Shown here piece by piece: positions 36,401-48,526 of a DNA stretch of 64,000 nt (the first letter of the stretch is position 1; each line of letters opens with the position of its first letter). Both the position numbers and the translations under genes were made by a program. The notes below the pieces were generated by a model. That model did not search any database. It worked only from the letters and a program-made list of their open reading frames with translations, and was not told the DNA's origin. The DNA comes from Proteromonas lacertae (lineage: Eukaryota > Sar > Bigyra > Opalinata > Proteromonadidae), in the NCBI GenBank assembly GCA_002245135.1, contig NGBS01000604.1, positions 58,501 through 122,500 of the forward strand, in the 5' to 3' direction.

Positions 36401-39400
36401 CACTGATATTATCCATTAAGAAATCTCCAATACTATTTCGATGGAATGAAGCTCTTTTAATCTTTCGAAGTCTATTAAACTCTTCTCTTATACCACTAGC
36501 AGCTTTTGCAGAATTGAGTGTAGTAGAATCAGTTTGAAGTGAGTTATAAATCTTAAACAATTCCTTTATTTCAGGTAAAAACAGTTCAACATCTATATAC
36601 TGATATATTCTTAACTGTAATAAACTTGAAAAGAAATTAAAAGTGTCAGGTGAATTGTACAATCGAACAGTTATATTATTTATTACACTCACCGTATTAC
36701 TTATACACCAATAGTGACAACCATCAAAGAATATTGGCAAAACACTAAAATCATTAGGAGATGGGTGATAATTCATTTTTATTATTTTCCCCATTACATA
36801 GGATGGATTATTAATACAAGTTAATATACCAACGTTATGTTGGATACTTTCATAGATATGAGCTTCAAAATATTCAATTATTATTTTATTGATTTCAACT
36901 TCATCTAATATTTTACATATTATTTTTTTTATATATTCTAATGGACTATTATGTAAATAATATTTTATCTTTAAAAATTCATCATAATAAGTTGTAGCGA
37001 ATTGTAACAGCCATTGAATCTTATCTAATGATATTTCAAACACTGGTGGACGATTCATTTTCATTATTTCATAACCAAACCTTAGCTTGAAGTAATCAGT
37101 AATGAAATATTGTAATAATTTATCTCTTATTGAATTACTTGTTTCTCTATCATTTGTACCATTTGGATCACAATCTTCATATACTGTTTTTCTTTCATTT
37201 TTAGTATAAACAAATGGGAAAACGTAATGAGTATGGTTTTTATTGACTGTTTTATGATATTGCATTTCTAAAATAATATTTTGTTTGGGAATATCTAATA
37301 TTAATGTAGGAGCAGCTATTTAAATAATAATATATAATATATATATTTATATTTATATATACTATCTTCTTCAATGATTGAAACTGTCATATCTTCAATA
37401 TCAATCTCCATATGATAAAACACTTTTGGAGCAAATAGTTTAGTTGACATTAACAATATTTCTATTCCTGGAACTACTGATATATAAGGATCATTGGAAT
37501 TCAATAATTTCATTCGAATAATATCAAATTTCGCTTTCACTTCAAAGTGCAATAAGAATCTCAAAAAATCTATAACGGACATATTTCCATAAATTAAATA
37601 ATAATAAATAAGTTTATAAACACTGGAAGTACTGTCTAAAATGGAGGAAATATGACCACTTGTAATAACAGTTGTTAAATTCTTTCCATTTATCTTTATT
37701 TTTCCATATATTTTTGGATATAATAAACCAAATGAAAGTGGAATATCAACAAGACTAACACAACGAATTTTACTATTTTCATGAAAGCAATTATAAGTTG
37801 AAAATAACACCATCAAAGCATCACCATCTATCTTTATATTATCACTTTGAAGGATAGGATATGATTGATTTCTTATTTTTAATGAAAAATAATTCATTGT
37901 AAAGTTAAATATTGTATTGATATTGTATTCTATCAATGGCTTTCTTTGATTTTCATTGGACTAGTAATATATCTTCATCATACTCCTGAATGATGTTAAA
38001 TATATTCACTTTATCCCTTTCTAAAGTACAGGACAGTATCAATTCTCTTATTTCTATTTCTAATAATCCATTCGTTGAAATACATTTCTTTTGTTTCATA
38101 TAATATCTTTTTGATGCTTCTACTGTTCTTTGAACGAAAGAATTCACATATTCCTCATTTGGAACTTTACCATTACAGAATAATTCAATATAATCATTGT
38201 ATATTTGATCTTCTACGATTCTTGTTTGAAGTTCTTCCTTCTGACAAGATAGATTTCTGTGTAACATTGATTCAGTTTTGTTATCAACGAATATTATTTT
38301 TAAATTTGTTCCATTACACCATAGTGTATTAGGAAACATATCTTGAGGGAACCATTTCCAATATTTGTAGTATTCTTGACATCTTGGTTGAAATCTTCCA
38401 ATTAATTTCATTATACCTTCATATAATCCAATTCCCTATTTTGATAATATCAATATATATTTATAAAAATAAGAAAAAAGTGATAAATTAAGAAAATAAA
38501 AAATTCGTAGAAACCGTGGAAACTCAAGAAAAAACAACATTAGAAATACATACAATGGCTACTGCTTCACTAGCTATAGTTTGCACTTCAAACTGATATG
38601 GAATATATATAGACATATTCCTAAAAGTAGCATTCCAACCATATTTACCAAATACTGTCTCCATTACATTTGACAGATTACCATCTCTTTGAGACACAGC
38701 TTGTTCTCTCAATAATATTTCATATTGATATAAGCCCATTATTCTATCATGATTCTCATTTGTTTGTAATAGATCCATAAAATCGTGATGATAGAATATT
38801 TCACCATTCATTCTCACTGTCATATTATCCATCAACCAGTGACACCATAAATCATACGTTGCGAATAAATCCATATGTAAGGTAAATTCATATCCATTAC
38901 TGATTTTTGTTTTTACATTGAAATTGTAACTATAAATACGTTCTAATTTAGCACCACAAGCACTTAATTTTTTATATTCTTTCCATTTCATATACTGCAA
39001 ATAATCAAAGTTATAAAATGACGGATTTTCTTCTAAACCTTCAATAAATATTCCACTTGGATTATCATAGGAACTAATTTGAGGAGAATGATAATCTACT
39101 TCTTCACCATTTATCCAATTATTGCAATTACAGTGGCTATTATTAATATTTCTCTTTCTTTTTCTTAATTCATCTAATCTTAATTGCATTGTAAAGTACT
39201 GTAAATAACTTGCATATTTTATCTTGTGCATCATTCCATGAAAGTGTATATGCATTGCTAAACTCCAGTTTATATTCACTGTATCCATATACATATCACT
39301 ATATTCACCATCTTTATAAAAATCATATTCATATAATATCAATCGATTAAAATGCATTATGAATTCATCATGATCTAATGGATATTTATCAAATTTTAGA

Positions 39401-42068
39401 TTGACTATATGGATATGATGAATATCAGCTCTAATATCAAATGTTGCGTGGTTTATTCCCATTATTACTTCTTCTATTGTGATTTTCTTAACAGTTACTA
39501 CATCTGTTAATTCATATTCAAGTGTATATGGAATATACACTGTAATGGATGACATTTTACCTGTTATTTTATAAATTGGTTTATTTTCAAATGGATTTGT
39601 TGTTTCTGGAGGTAATTCCACTTTCTCTGGTATTCTATCAATATTTGTATTCTCACAAATTTCTAATTCTGATGGCTTTTTAGATGGTAATAATGAAGTA
39701 GGTAACATTAACATAAATAACCACTGGATATCACCAAATGCTTGAATTACATCGTAACTCCATTGAAATTCCATTTGTGGTAATAGAAAATCAACTTCTG
39801 GTTCAAATTTTAAGAATTTAAAATCGAAATTTACTTTAAATGTTGGAATATGTAAGAAATGTTTATCTAATGGGAAAATTGAATTATCAATTTCAAAATT
39901 CTTCTTTGGATTATTCAAACGATTTCTTAATGAAAATATCTGTGGATAATTATCCATTAAACCTTGGATTTCAATTATATCTAATTTACTACTCAAAACT
40001 CCATTTTTATCAATATTTAAGGTTATTATTGTTGAATTTATTTCCATTGATAATAGTTTATTATGTGGATTTTTATTGAATGACATTACATTCTTACCTA
40101 AATTTAAAGAAAATGAAATAATTGGTGAAAATTTATCAATAAATTCCTTGTTGATTAATGTATAACTTTGACTTATATCAAATGGTAAAATCAATGAAAA
40201 TAGTTTATTCCATTCAAATTCTTTCAGTTTTGATAAATTGGACATTCTTATATTCTTTAAATCAATAAACTGTGACCAATCAAATTCTGTTAAATCTTTT
40301 ACATTTGACCACTCAATTGGACTAAATGATTGGATAAAAGATTTCAAATCAGTGCTAAATATCTTTTGCATATATTTCAATAATGGAATTTCTCCACTAA
40401 TAATAGAATCTTTAATATTATCCATTAATAAGTAAATAGAATCTTCTAATTGATTGTTCATGTAAAATATAAAACTTGAAACAGCTTCATCCATTGTTAT
40501 TGATACTTGAGGAATTGGAATTGATATATCTAAATGTGTTTGTGATTGTAAATCATTGGTTTTAGTTATTTCATTTCCTATTAAGTAATCTAATTCAATC
40601 TTTCCTGAATTGGTGTGTAAAATATTTACCACATGGCCATTAGTTAAGTAATTACCAAATTCAGTTGGCATATCTATTTAAAAACAAACATAAGTTTAAA
40701 AATAAAGATCAAAATAGAGTAAAAAAGAAAGAAGAAATATATAAATATATATACTTGTTATTGGACAGTTCTGTATATTATTATTACTTAATTCATTACA
40801 ATCACAACAATGATTCGTTGTTAGAGAAATTGATTCATAATCAATTGAATATTTCAAATATAAATCAGCTTTATATCGATTCATTTCGTTTCTTGATAGG
40901 ATTATTGATTTATGTAATGGATTGGAATAAATTGAATGATTTATATTCAATGTATTGATTAGTAATGTCATAATTGACTTGGTTGAACGGATTATATTGA
41001 ATTGAAATGACTTTATTATAAATGAAATGTTGTTTGGTAAATAATCTATATGTATTTCATTAATATAATATATATACTGTTTATCTTATATATTACATCA
41101 GTAGGATCTAAAGTGATGGTTTGACAAAATTCGTTTATCTGTTTTATATATTCATATGTAAAATCTTTTCCAGATAAATATAACTATTAAAATAATAATT
41201 AATAATAGATACTATTGAATCATAGATTAAATATATGATATTGACTTCACTTGGAGTATATAATATCACTATCTTTTCCATATTTACATCAATATTATTT
41301 GGAATTATTGTTATTTCAGAAGTTGTTTTAGATAATGATAAATCTAACTTTAAATTTTCTATCTTTATTAAATTACTACTTTTATTATTCGTCAATTGAA
41401 GGGTTAATGGTTGTTGTTCATTTTTCTCATTCTTATTTATTACAATATTAAATTTTACATTATCATTTGAACATTCAGATTTCAATTCAAGAGAGAAATG
41501 TAACAATGAAAATTGACAATATTCCTTCCCGTTCTTATTAACTACTACCTTGATCGTTATGTCGTTTATTTCAAGTTGAGATAAATCTATAAATCTTAAG
41601 ATATAAGAAAGATAAGGAACTGATATTGCTATTATAATATATATAGGAATAAACATTATACTAAACTTCTTTTCAAACATATCTTGAAGGAATACAATCA
41701 AATAATCTTTAGATAATGGGATTTTATCTGGAATTTTATTAAAATCAACTGTAATTGACAATATCCCTCTAACTATCTCTAATAAAAATAACTTCACTGA
41801 AAATAAAAGTGATTTAACTGGTCTCACTGAAAAGAAAAACAGAAATGGATGATCTTCACGAAGTTTAACATACTCTGGTAATATCTTTTTTGAAAATTGA
41901 ACTAATATAATATAATAAAAGCATACATATTACAAAATTAATTATTGCACTCACACAGTAAGATGTAACCTACTACATAACAAATTCCATATATACTTTG
42001 GGTATTACAATAACCAATGCTACATATATAAGAATTGTATATATAATGATAGAAAAAATTAAAAACAT
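33500..42068 (-). CDS. Giant membrane-anchored protein, possible bridge-like lipid-transfer protein
   Basis: Sixteen exons can be joined in frame from ATG at 42068 to the stop at 33500, giving about 2640 aa. The first exon is a membrane helix (MFLIFSIIIYTILIYVALVI); a second hydrophobic region follows at FLFFFSV and IMFIPIYIIIAISVPYL. The rest alternates short beta-strand-like segments with polar loops (SITVYIPYTLEYELTDV, ITMQMWMSPFERHYVINI). This pattern, the size and the N-terminal anchor fit the VPS13/BLTP (repeating beta-groove) superfamily, with BLTP1/Csf1 or BLTP2/Hobbit the best guesses. I see no single diagnostic motif, so the family is inference. The C-terminal 250 residues are disordered, with Pro runs. 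The 22-nt intron before PLIEYNIN and the 48-nt intron before ILPEYVK are the least certain junctions. Introns range from 22 to about 125 nt. Confidence 0.5.
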
Positions 42069-42260
42069 GAAAAGAAAAGAAGAAAGAATAATTAATTTCT
42101 AAAAATATATTCGTTTCAGTGTGATGTTTTTTTAATTTCATCTTTATATTTTACTGCTTTCCATACTTAATGATGGGTAAACAAACTTATGAAAATATTA
42201 ATATAACCAATGTTTAATGAATAAAAATAGAATATTAAATCAGAAAATTCTAGAAAATTA

Positions 42261-42268
42261 TCAAGCCT
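42261..42268. promoter_or_regulatory. TCAAGCCT element between the giant gene and kinase-LRR gene E
   Basis: TCAAGCCT lies 83 bp before the kinase-LRR start and 193 bp from the start of the divergent giant gene. The surrounding 100 bp is shared with the dead copy at 18618-19763, where the element reads CAAACC. Confidence 0.4.
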
Positions 42269-42350
42269 ACTGTAAAAAAGTTTGATATTTAAATTTTTGA
42301 TTTTTTCTTCTTCCTGTATTGTTCTGTTGTAGATAATTGGATAGAAAAAA

Positions 42351-44049
42351 ATGGAATCCTTATCTGGTTGGTTGAATGATAATAAATATGAAGTATTAAT
42401 TTGTTTTACTCTTTTATAGTTGTTAAGTCATGAAAATGGTAATGAATTACTGAAAATTCGAGATATGAACAACAAGACAAGGAAGTTATTGAAAGTGATG
42501 AATGTGAGAGAGTTAGATCAAAAAGTAGTTGAAGAAGTGGTGACAATAATGAAAATAGTGAATAATATGAATATTTATGGCTTAATGAAATACAAAATAA
42601 TCGAAATGAAAGGAGAGTGTTTATATAGAGTGATGAGAGAGTATAAAACTCACATAGATATAATAAATCCTCTGAAATACTTTGAAGAAAGTGGTGTATT
42701 TGAAGTATTGAATGGAATACTGAATGTATTGAAGAGTTTAAATGAAAATGGAACAATTCACAGTGATTTAAAACCCTCAAATATCTTTTTAAATGATGAA
42801 AATGAAGTGATAATAAGTGATTATTGTAACAATTCATTATATAAAGGAAGAGAAAAAAAGAAACAATTAGGAAGTGAAGAAGATTTATGTTTTGTTTGTT
42901 ATGATGAATTATTAGGAAAAGAGTTGGATATATCAAGTGATATTTGGAATTTTGGTTTAATATTTTATTATATAAAAAGTGGCAAATATCCATTTATTGG
43001 TAGGAACATGTTAGAAACAATAATGAATATATTAAATGTGAAATATGTTCCATTGAAATGTGAAAATGGAGATGAAGTAAACTCTTTTTTAAGAAGAATA
43101 CTTCAAAATGAAAAGAAAGATAGATTAAAATTGGATGAAATAATATGTGAATTGAAAAGTATGTTTTATAATTATTATAATATCATAAAATAGAATTAAA
43201 TGAAGCAGAACTTCCAGTAATTCCATTTGAAGTAGATGAAGAAATGAGTATAAATAATATAAATAATATGAAAATAGAAAAAAGAATAGATGAGAGAATT
43301 GATAAATGTAAAAAACATCATAAAATATTTATTGGATTTTCATGGATGTATATATATAATATAATGTTAAAATATAATAATTAGTGAAAATGAAAGATGA
43401 AGGAATGAAATATTTATGTTCAAGACTTAATACAATGAATAATGTCACAGAAATTGAAATTAATTGTATGATAAATAAATAGTAATATTTATAGATAGTG
43501 AAGTAACTTCAGAAGGAATAAATACATTCTCAAAATGTTTAAAATTCTTCCCAAATGTGGATATATTATCATTAAATAATAATTTATTTGGAAATGATAG
43601 TTTAAAAATCTTTTCAGAATATCTTCATTGCATTCCAAAATTGGAATATTTGTCTTTGAATGATAGTATTTATTTTTTGTTATTATTGTTAAATAGATTG
43701 TCTAGGAAATGAAGATATGAAATATTTAAGTTCACATTTTAAAGATATACCGCATTTAGAAGAATTATATTTTGTGGGTATATTATAATGATAATGATAA
43801 ATAGTTGGTAAAATTGGTGATAAAGGAGTTGAATATTTGTGTGAGAATTTAAATGAAATACCAAAGTTACAAAAATTAGGTTTGTGTTGTAATAAAATTG
43901 GTGATGAAGGAGGAGAAATACTTTTAAACAATCTTCATAAATGTAGAGAATTAAAAGTATTATGGATATTTAAAAACAACATATCAAATTATGAAGATTA
44001 TATAAGAAGAATAACAGTAAAATATCCAAATATTACTGAGATTATATAG
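42351..44049 (+). CDS. Kinase-LRR protein, intact copy E
   Basis: Seven exons: 42351-42392, 42420-43158, 43194-43307, 43385-43465, 43495-43665, 43697-43777, 43805-44049; 490 aa. Kinase domain about residues 25-250: a Lys in KLLKVMN, catalytic loop HSDLKPSNIF with the Asp present, SDYC at the DFG site (Asp kept, Phe to Tyr, Gly to Cys), and DISSDIWNFGLIFYYIKSG for subdomain IX. Unlike the pseudokinase-LRR genes it could be active. LRRs follow (LSLNDNCLGNEDMKYL, LCCNKIGDEGGEIL), with phase-1 introns between them. The third intron is taken as 77 nt (43308-43384); the shorter reading is out of phase. It is the source-like copy of the dead gene at 18618-19763. Confidence 0.75.
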
Positions 44050-44180
44050 TTATGATGTAAATAATCAATTATTATACAATTCATTACTTTCTATTTCTAT
44101 TACATTTTGAATATTGATGATTTCATTTCTTCATATCTGTTTTATAACACTCAAAAATTAATTTGAAATAATTCAAGCAC

Positions 44181-44190
44181 AGGCTTGATT
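44181..44190 (+). promoter_or_regulatory. AGGCTTGATT element upstream of RhoGEF copy G
   Basis: AGGCTTGATT lies 54 bp before the start, 8 bp after an opposite-strand-like TTCAAGCA. Copy F, whose coding sequence is nearly identical, does not share this upstream region. Confidence 0.4.
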
Positions 44191-44243
44191 TGAAAAGAAC
44201 AGAAAATTCTTGAAAATTCTTATTTACTTTTAGTTGAACTTTA

Positions 44244-46331
44244 ATGAATAAAATAGATTATATTATTAATGAGACATTTGAAACAGAACGAAAGTATTTA
44301 AAATATTTAAAGTATAATATTTCATGATCTAATTCCATTAGTGTGTTAAATGATGTTTATTTTGTTCCATTCAATAAATTAAATCTTAAAAATGAGATTG
44401 TAAATAATTTTATACCATACTTAAAGCCAATTATCGATTTACACACAGAGATAGTGGATGGCTTTAATAGGATAGGAAAAGATAATATAAGTGCTGAATA
44501 TAAAGTGACAGGAATATGTGACATTTTATCTCGAAGTAGTGACAAATTCAGAGTTTATCTAAAGTATTTCAGAGATAATCAAAGATTTATAGAAGAGATA
44601 CACAATTTATCATCAAAGAAGAAATTTAGAGCAATTATAGATGAAGGTATAAAGAATCCAAATTGTGATGGTTTAAATTTTGCTTCGATAGAGATAATGC
44701 CAATACAAAGATTACCTCGTTATATATTATTATTAAAAGAATTATCAAAATGTATAAATGAAAACAACAATAATTTAAAAGAAAAAATAACATCTACAAG
44801 TAAATCAATAGATATAGTAATTCAAGAATGTAATAAATCATTAAATGAGTATATAGCTGAATCAACAGTAAAAAGAATATTTGAAGAATGGAATAAAAAC
44901 ATATTAATATTAAAACCTAATCGTAAATTCATAAAAGAAGGTGATTTATATAAGAAGAAAGATAAAAAATATCGATTTGTATTATTCAATGATAGTTTGA
45001 TGTATGGTCAAGCTTCAATGATGGGAAAATCCATAAAATTTCATAATATATTTAATTTAAATGAAATCCGAATAAATGATTTAAATGAGAATAAATATGC
45101 ATTATCATTTCAACTAGTAAGTTCAATCAAATCATTTGTAGTGACATTTTCAAATGAAAATGATATGAAAAGTTGGAAAGAAGCAATAAACACAACTAAA
45201 GAAACTTTAATTAATAATAATCCAACATTATCAGTAGTTGTAAAATATGCATTTGATGATAGTAGTAAATATTGTATGAATAATGAATGTTCAAATGAAT
45301 TTGGTCGATTTGAAAAGAGAATAATGTGTTATAAATGTGGAAGAGTATGTTGTGAAAAATGTTTAGGAAATAACAGTAGAGATAGATATAAATGTGATAT
45401 TTGTATGAAAGAAAGTTCATTATTAAGTCCATCACCTTCTCCATCAACTCCAATTAGTGAAGAATTATCACCTAATAAGTCCAATTCATCATTCATATTT
45501 GATGAATCAAGATTAAGTTCAGATTCTAAATCCACTCCAAGATCTTCAACAATCAATGGATTTGAAATAATGGAGAATGATTTGACATCAACTGATAGAA
45601 GTAAAATTGAATATGACGATGAACAAATATCATTAGATGATAATAGTAATGTGTTAGAGAAAGAGAAAATATTCATTTCTGATGAAGCAACAACAGAAAC
45701 AACTCCAACATCTACTATAGAAGAAGCAGAAGAAGAAATACCGAAATCAGATGTAAATCCTATTGTCGATTCAATGGAGAATGAAATAGAAATAAAAACG
45801 TATGTAGAAATAGAATCAACAACTGAAATATTACCAAATATACCAACAACAGATCTGTCAATGAAAGAAACTAAGATTGTAGAAGACAAAACAGGTGAAA
45901 ATGAATTAATAAATACAATACCCGTGAAAGAAGAAGAAAAAGTAATACTAAAAGAGAATATTGAAGTGGAAATAGAAATGGAAATAGAAAAAATAGATTT
46001 GAAGGTAATTGAATCTGTCGGTTATAAAAAATTAACATCTTTTTATACAGAACATCCAATACATTATATTTATTTATTTACCAAGTATTTAAGTGATGAA
46101 GAAGTGTATGAGAAAATAGAATCTCCTTTGTTCAATTATTCTCAAGATTTTATTAATCAAGTGAAAAATATGTCAAAAGTATAAATATGTTGTAATATAT
46201 GCTTATATATAAATATATGATATTCTTGAAATTAGTGTTGTTTTGTATTATTTTTGGTATATAGTTTCACATGCATAACTTATATAAAGCAATTAAATCT
46301 TGATAAAAACTCTAAATATAGTTGCACTTGA
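44244..46331 (+). CDS. RhoGEF (DH)-PH-FYVE protein, copy G
   Basis: Exon 1 is 44244-44311, exon 2 starts at 44342. The DH, PH and FYVE-like part is almost identical to copy F (one residue change noticed, Ile for Val in KCINENN), then the proteins diverge right after the finger at SSLLSP. The acidic tail is shorter (636 aa if it ends at 46184). A probable last intron (46179-46235, 57 nt) leads in phase to 46236-46331, which encodes a membrane helix (CCFVLFLVYSFTCITYI). That would give about 666 aa with the same C-terminal anchoring as the two relatives. The FYVE-like finger again lacks the HH of RRHHCR. Predicted to activate a Rho-family GTPase at an internal membrane. Confidence 0.8.
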
Positions 46332-46394
46332 ATAACAGAAAATTTATTTCATTTTATTTTTTATCTGTTTTATCTGATCAAGCGGTTAAAACAA

Positions 46395-48441
46395 ATGGAC
46401 AAAGTGCAGAGCAACCTCAGAGAGTTATATGAGACAGAGAAGAATTATAACAAATATATCAAGTACTTAATTAACTCATTTAATTTTCTAGTGCTTTAAA
46501 CGATGTATATTTCCAAGAGATAATTAAGAATTGCCAAGATCATGAGAGTATGATTAAATTTTGCTTAAATTTCCAACCCGTTGTTGGATTACATAATCAG
46601 ATACTGGATAGCTTATCTAAGATTTATACAAATCAAATCTTGGATGATAATGCAATATTAGCCATTTTAAGTGTTTTATCTAATCATGCGCAAGCATTCA
46701 AGTTATATCGTCCCTTTTTACAACAATTTCAGCTATTTCAAACCAAATTCTTCGGCTTATCAACAAAAAAGCCAATCAAAACAATATATGAGAATGGTAT
46801 AAAAGATCCAAAATGTTGTGGTCAATCTTTTGAATCGTTAATGATAAATCCAGTGCAAAGATTACCAAGATATACATTAATATTAAAGGAGTTATTAAAG
46901 ACAATCAAACCCAATGAAAACAATGAATCTTTGAGATTAACAATTCAAGTATAAATATATTGCTTATTTATGTTATCAATTAGACAGTATTAACCAAAAT
47001 CAGTGAATTAGTCGCAGATTGTAATGAAAGTATGAAAATGTATGCCGATCCAAAGAATATCTTCAACATTTGGGATAAATGGGGAAGAAACTCACAAATA
47101 TTAAAACCTTCTAGAAAATTCATTAAAGAAGATGATTTAATCAAAAAGAAACAGAAAATTCATTTTGTATTATTTGATGATAGTTTGATGTATGGAACAG
47201 GTAATACAGTCTTTAGTGTAGGTGGAAAAAATAATTTTAAATTTCACAAACTAATCGATTTGAATAATGCAAGAATAAATTCACTAGATGAGACCAAATA
47301 TCCACTTTCATTTCAATTAGTTTCGACAATAAAATCATTTATAATTAACTGTGGAAATATTAATGAATTTAATGAGTGGTATAACCTCTTAAAATCTGAA
47401 ATTATCCATTTAAAAAAGATGAGAATAATTAGAGAATATAAAAAAATACAAAATCAATCTTCATTGTTAGTTATTGATCAAGAGAAGTTGAACAAAGCAA
47501 AATTATTGGTTAAAAAACGTGATAAATGGAATGTAGATAATTCTTCAACATATTGTATGACAAGCGAATGTTCTACTGAATTTGGAATATTTAGGAAAAG
47601 AATAATGTGTAGAAAATGTGGTAAAATATACTGTGAAAAGTGTTTATTAACTATAAACAATGATAACAATCGAGTTAAAGAAGAAGAAGAAGATAATAAT
47701 AATAATAATAATGAAATAATATGTGATGAGTGTAAAATGAATGAAAAAAACAAAATTTGTGATGAGCAGGAAGATCCAGTTATTAATGAGAATGAATTAA
47801 TAAATAATAATTTGGATAATAGTAATAAAAACAGCGATAATATCAATAGTGATTATGATTTAATATCAATGGATGGATCATCTTCAACCACTGAATCTAT
47901 CGCATCATTAGAGAATCAATCAAGCAGAAGCTTGACTTCTGAAAAAAGTGTGAAAGAACAAGAAGTTGAAATAGTAAAAGAAGAAATTAGAGAAAAAGTG
48001 AATGAGGTTAAAATTGAAGAGAAAGTAGTTGATGTTGTGAAGAATAGTAGTTCTAAAAGAAGACCAAGTAACATTATTGAAGAACAACCCAAAGAACCTG
48101 TATCATTAGAAATTGACAATAATTTTGAGGACTACAATAGTATTGATGAAAATTTGATTGAAGAAGGTGTATTTAGCAGTAAGAAAGGCAAAGTTAAGCA
48201 GTTTGCTAAAGCAATACAACAATCCTTTTTCTTATTTTTCCCAGTATAATCGTGTATATATGTTCAATAGGAATTAGTAAAGAAGTTGAAAGGAAACAGT
48301 GCATATCGTGTAGGATTTGCTTTGGTGATGATTGCTTTTCTAACAACTTTTTCAATGCCTTTCATGTTTTTCGTCAGTTTGACATGGTATTCAAAAATAT
48401 CGTATGATGTTTTTAACTCTATTAAATTAAAAAATGCTTAA
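46395..48441 (+). CDS. RhoGEF (DH)-PH-FYVE protein with membrane anchor, copy H
   Basis: Four exons: 46395-46462, 46492-46948, 46984-48243, 48271-48441; 651 aa. A more distant paralogue of F and G; exon 1 has the same length (68 bp) and phase. DH: ELYETEKNYNKYIN and NPVQRLPRYTLILKEL. PH: EDDLIKKKQKIHFVLFDDSLMYG. Finger: CMTSECSTEFGIF, then KRIMCRKCGKIYCEKC and CDECK, again lacking HH. After a Ser/Glu-rich region, the last exon encodes a membrane helix (VGFALVMIAFLTTFSMPFMFF) followed by a short cytosolic end. TGATCAAGCGG lies just upstream. The three genes F, G and H share the unusual C-terminal anchor. Confidence 0.82.
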
Positions 48442-48484
48442 TTATAACTGTTTTGTTAAGGATTTACTCAAATATTAACGAACT

Positions 48485-48493
48485 TAGGCTTGG
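48485..48493 (+). promoter_or_regulatory. TAGGCTTGG element upstream of Hsp70
   Basis: TAGGCTTGG followed by TTCGG lies 34-42 bp before the Hsp70 start, the same distance as for 6PGD and IFT140. Confidence 0.4.
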
Positions 48494-48526
48494 TTCGGTT
48501 TTCTAAATTTTTGTAATTAGCGAAAG

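Noticed and set aside
41938-42141. Separate 67-aa minus-strand membrane protein
   Set aside because: The ATG at 42068 within it starts the giant gene, and splicing links it in frame to the downstream exons.
43248-43277. Additional 30-nt intron in kinase-LRR gene E
   Set aside because: Its ends look normal but its removal does not change the frame, and nothing else supports it; left as coding.
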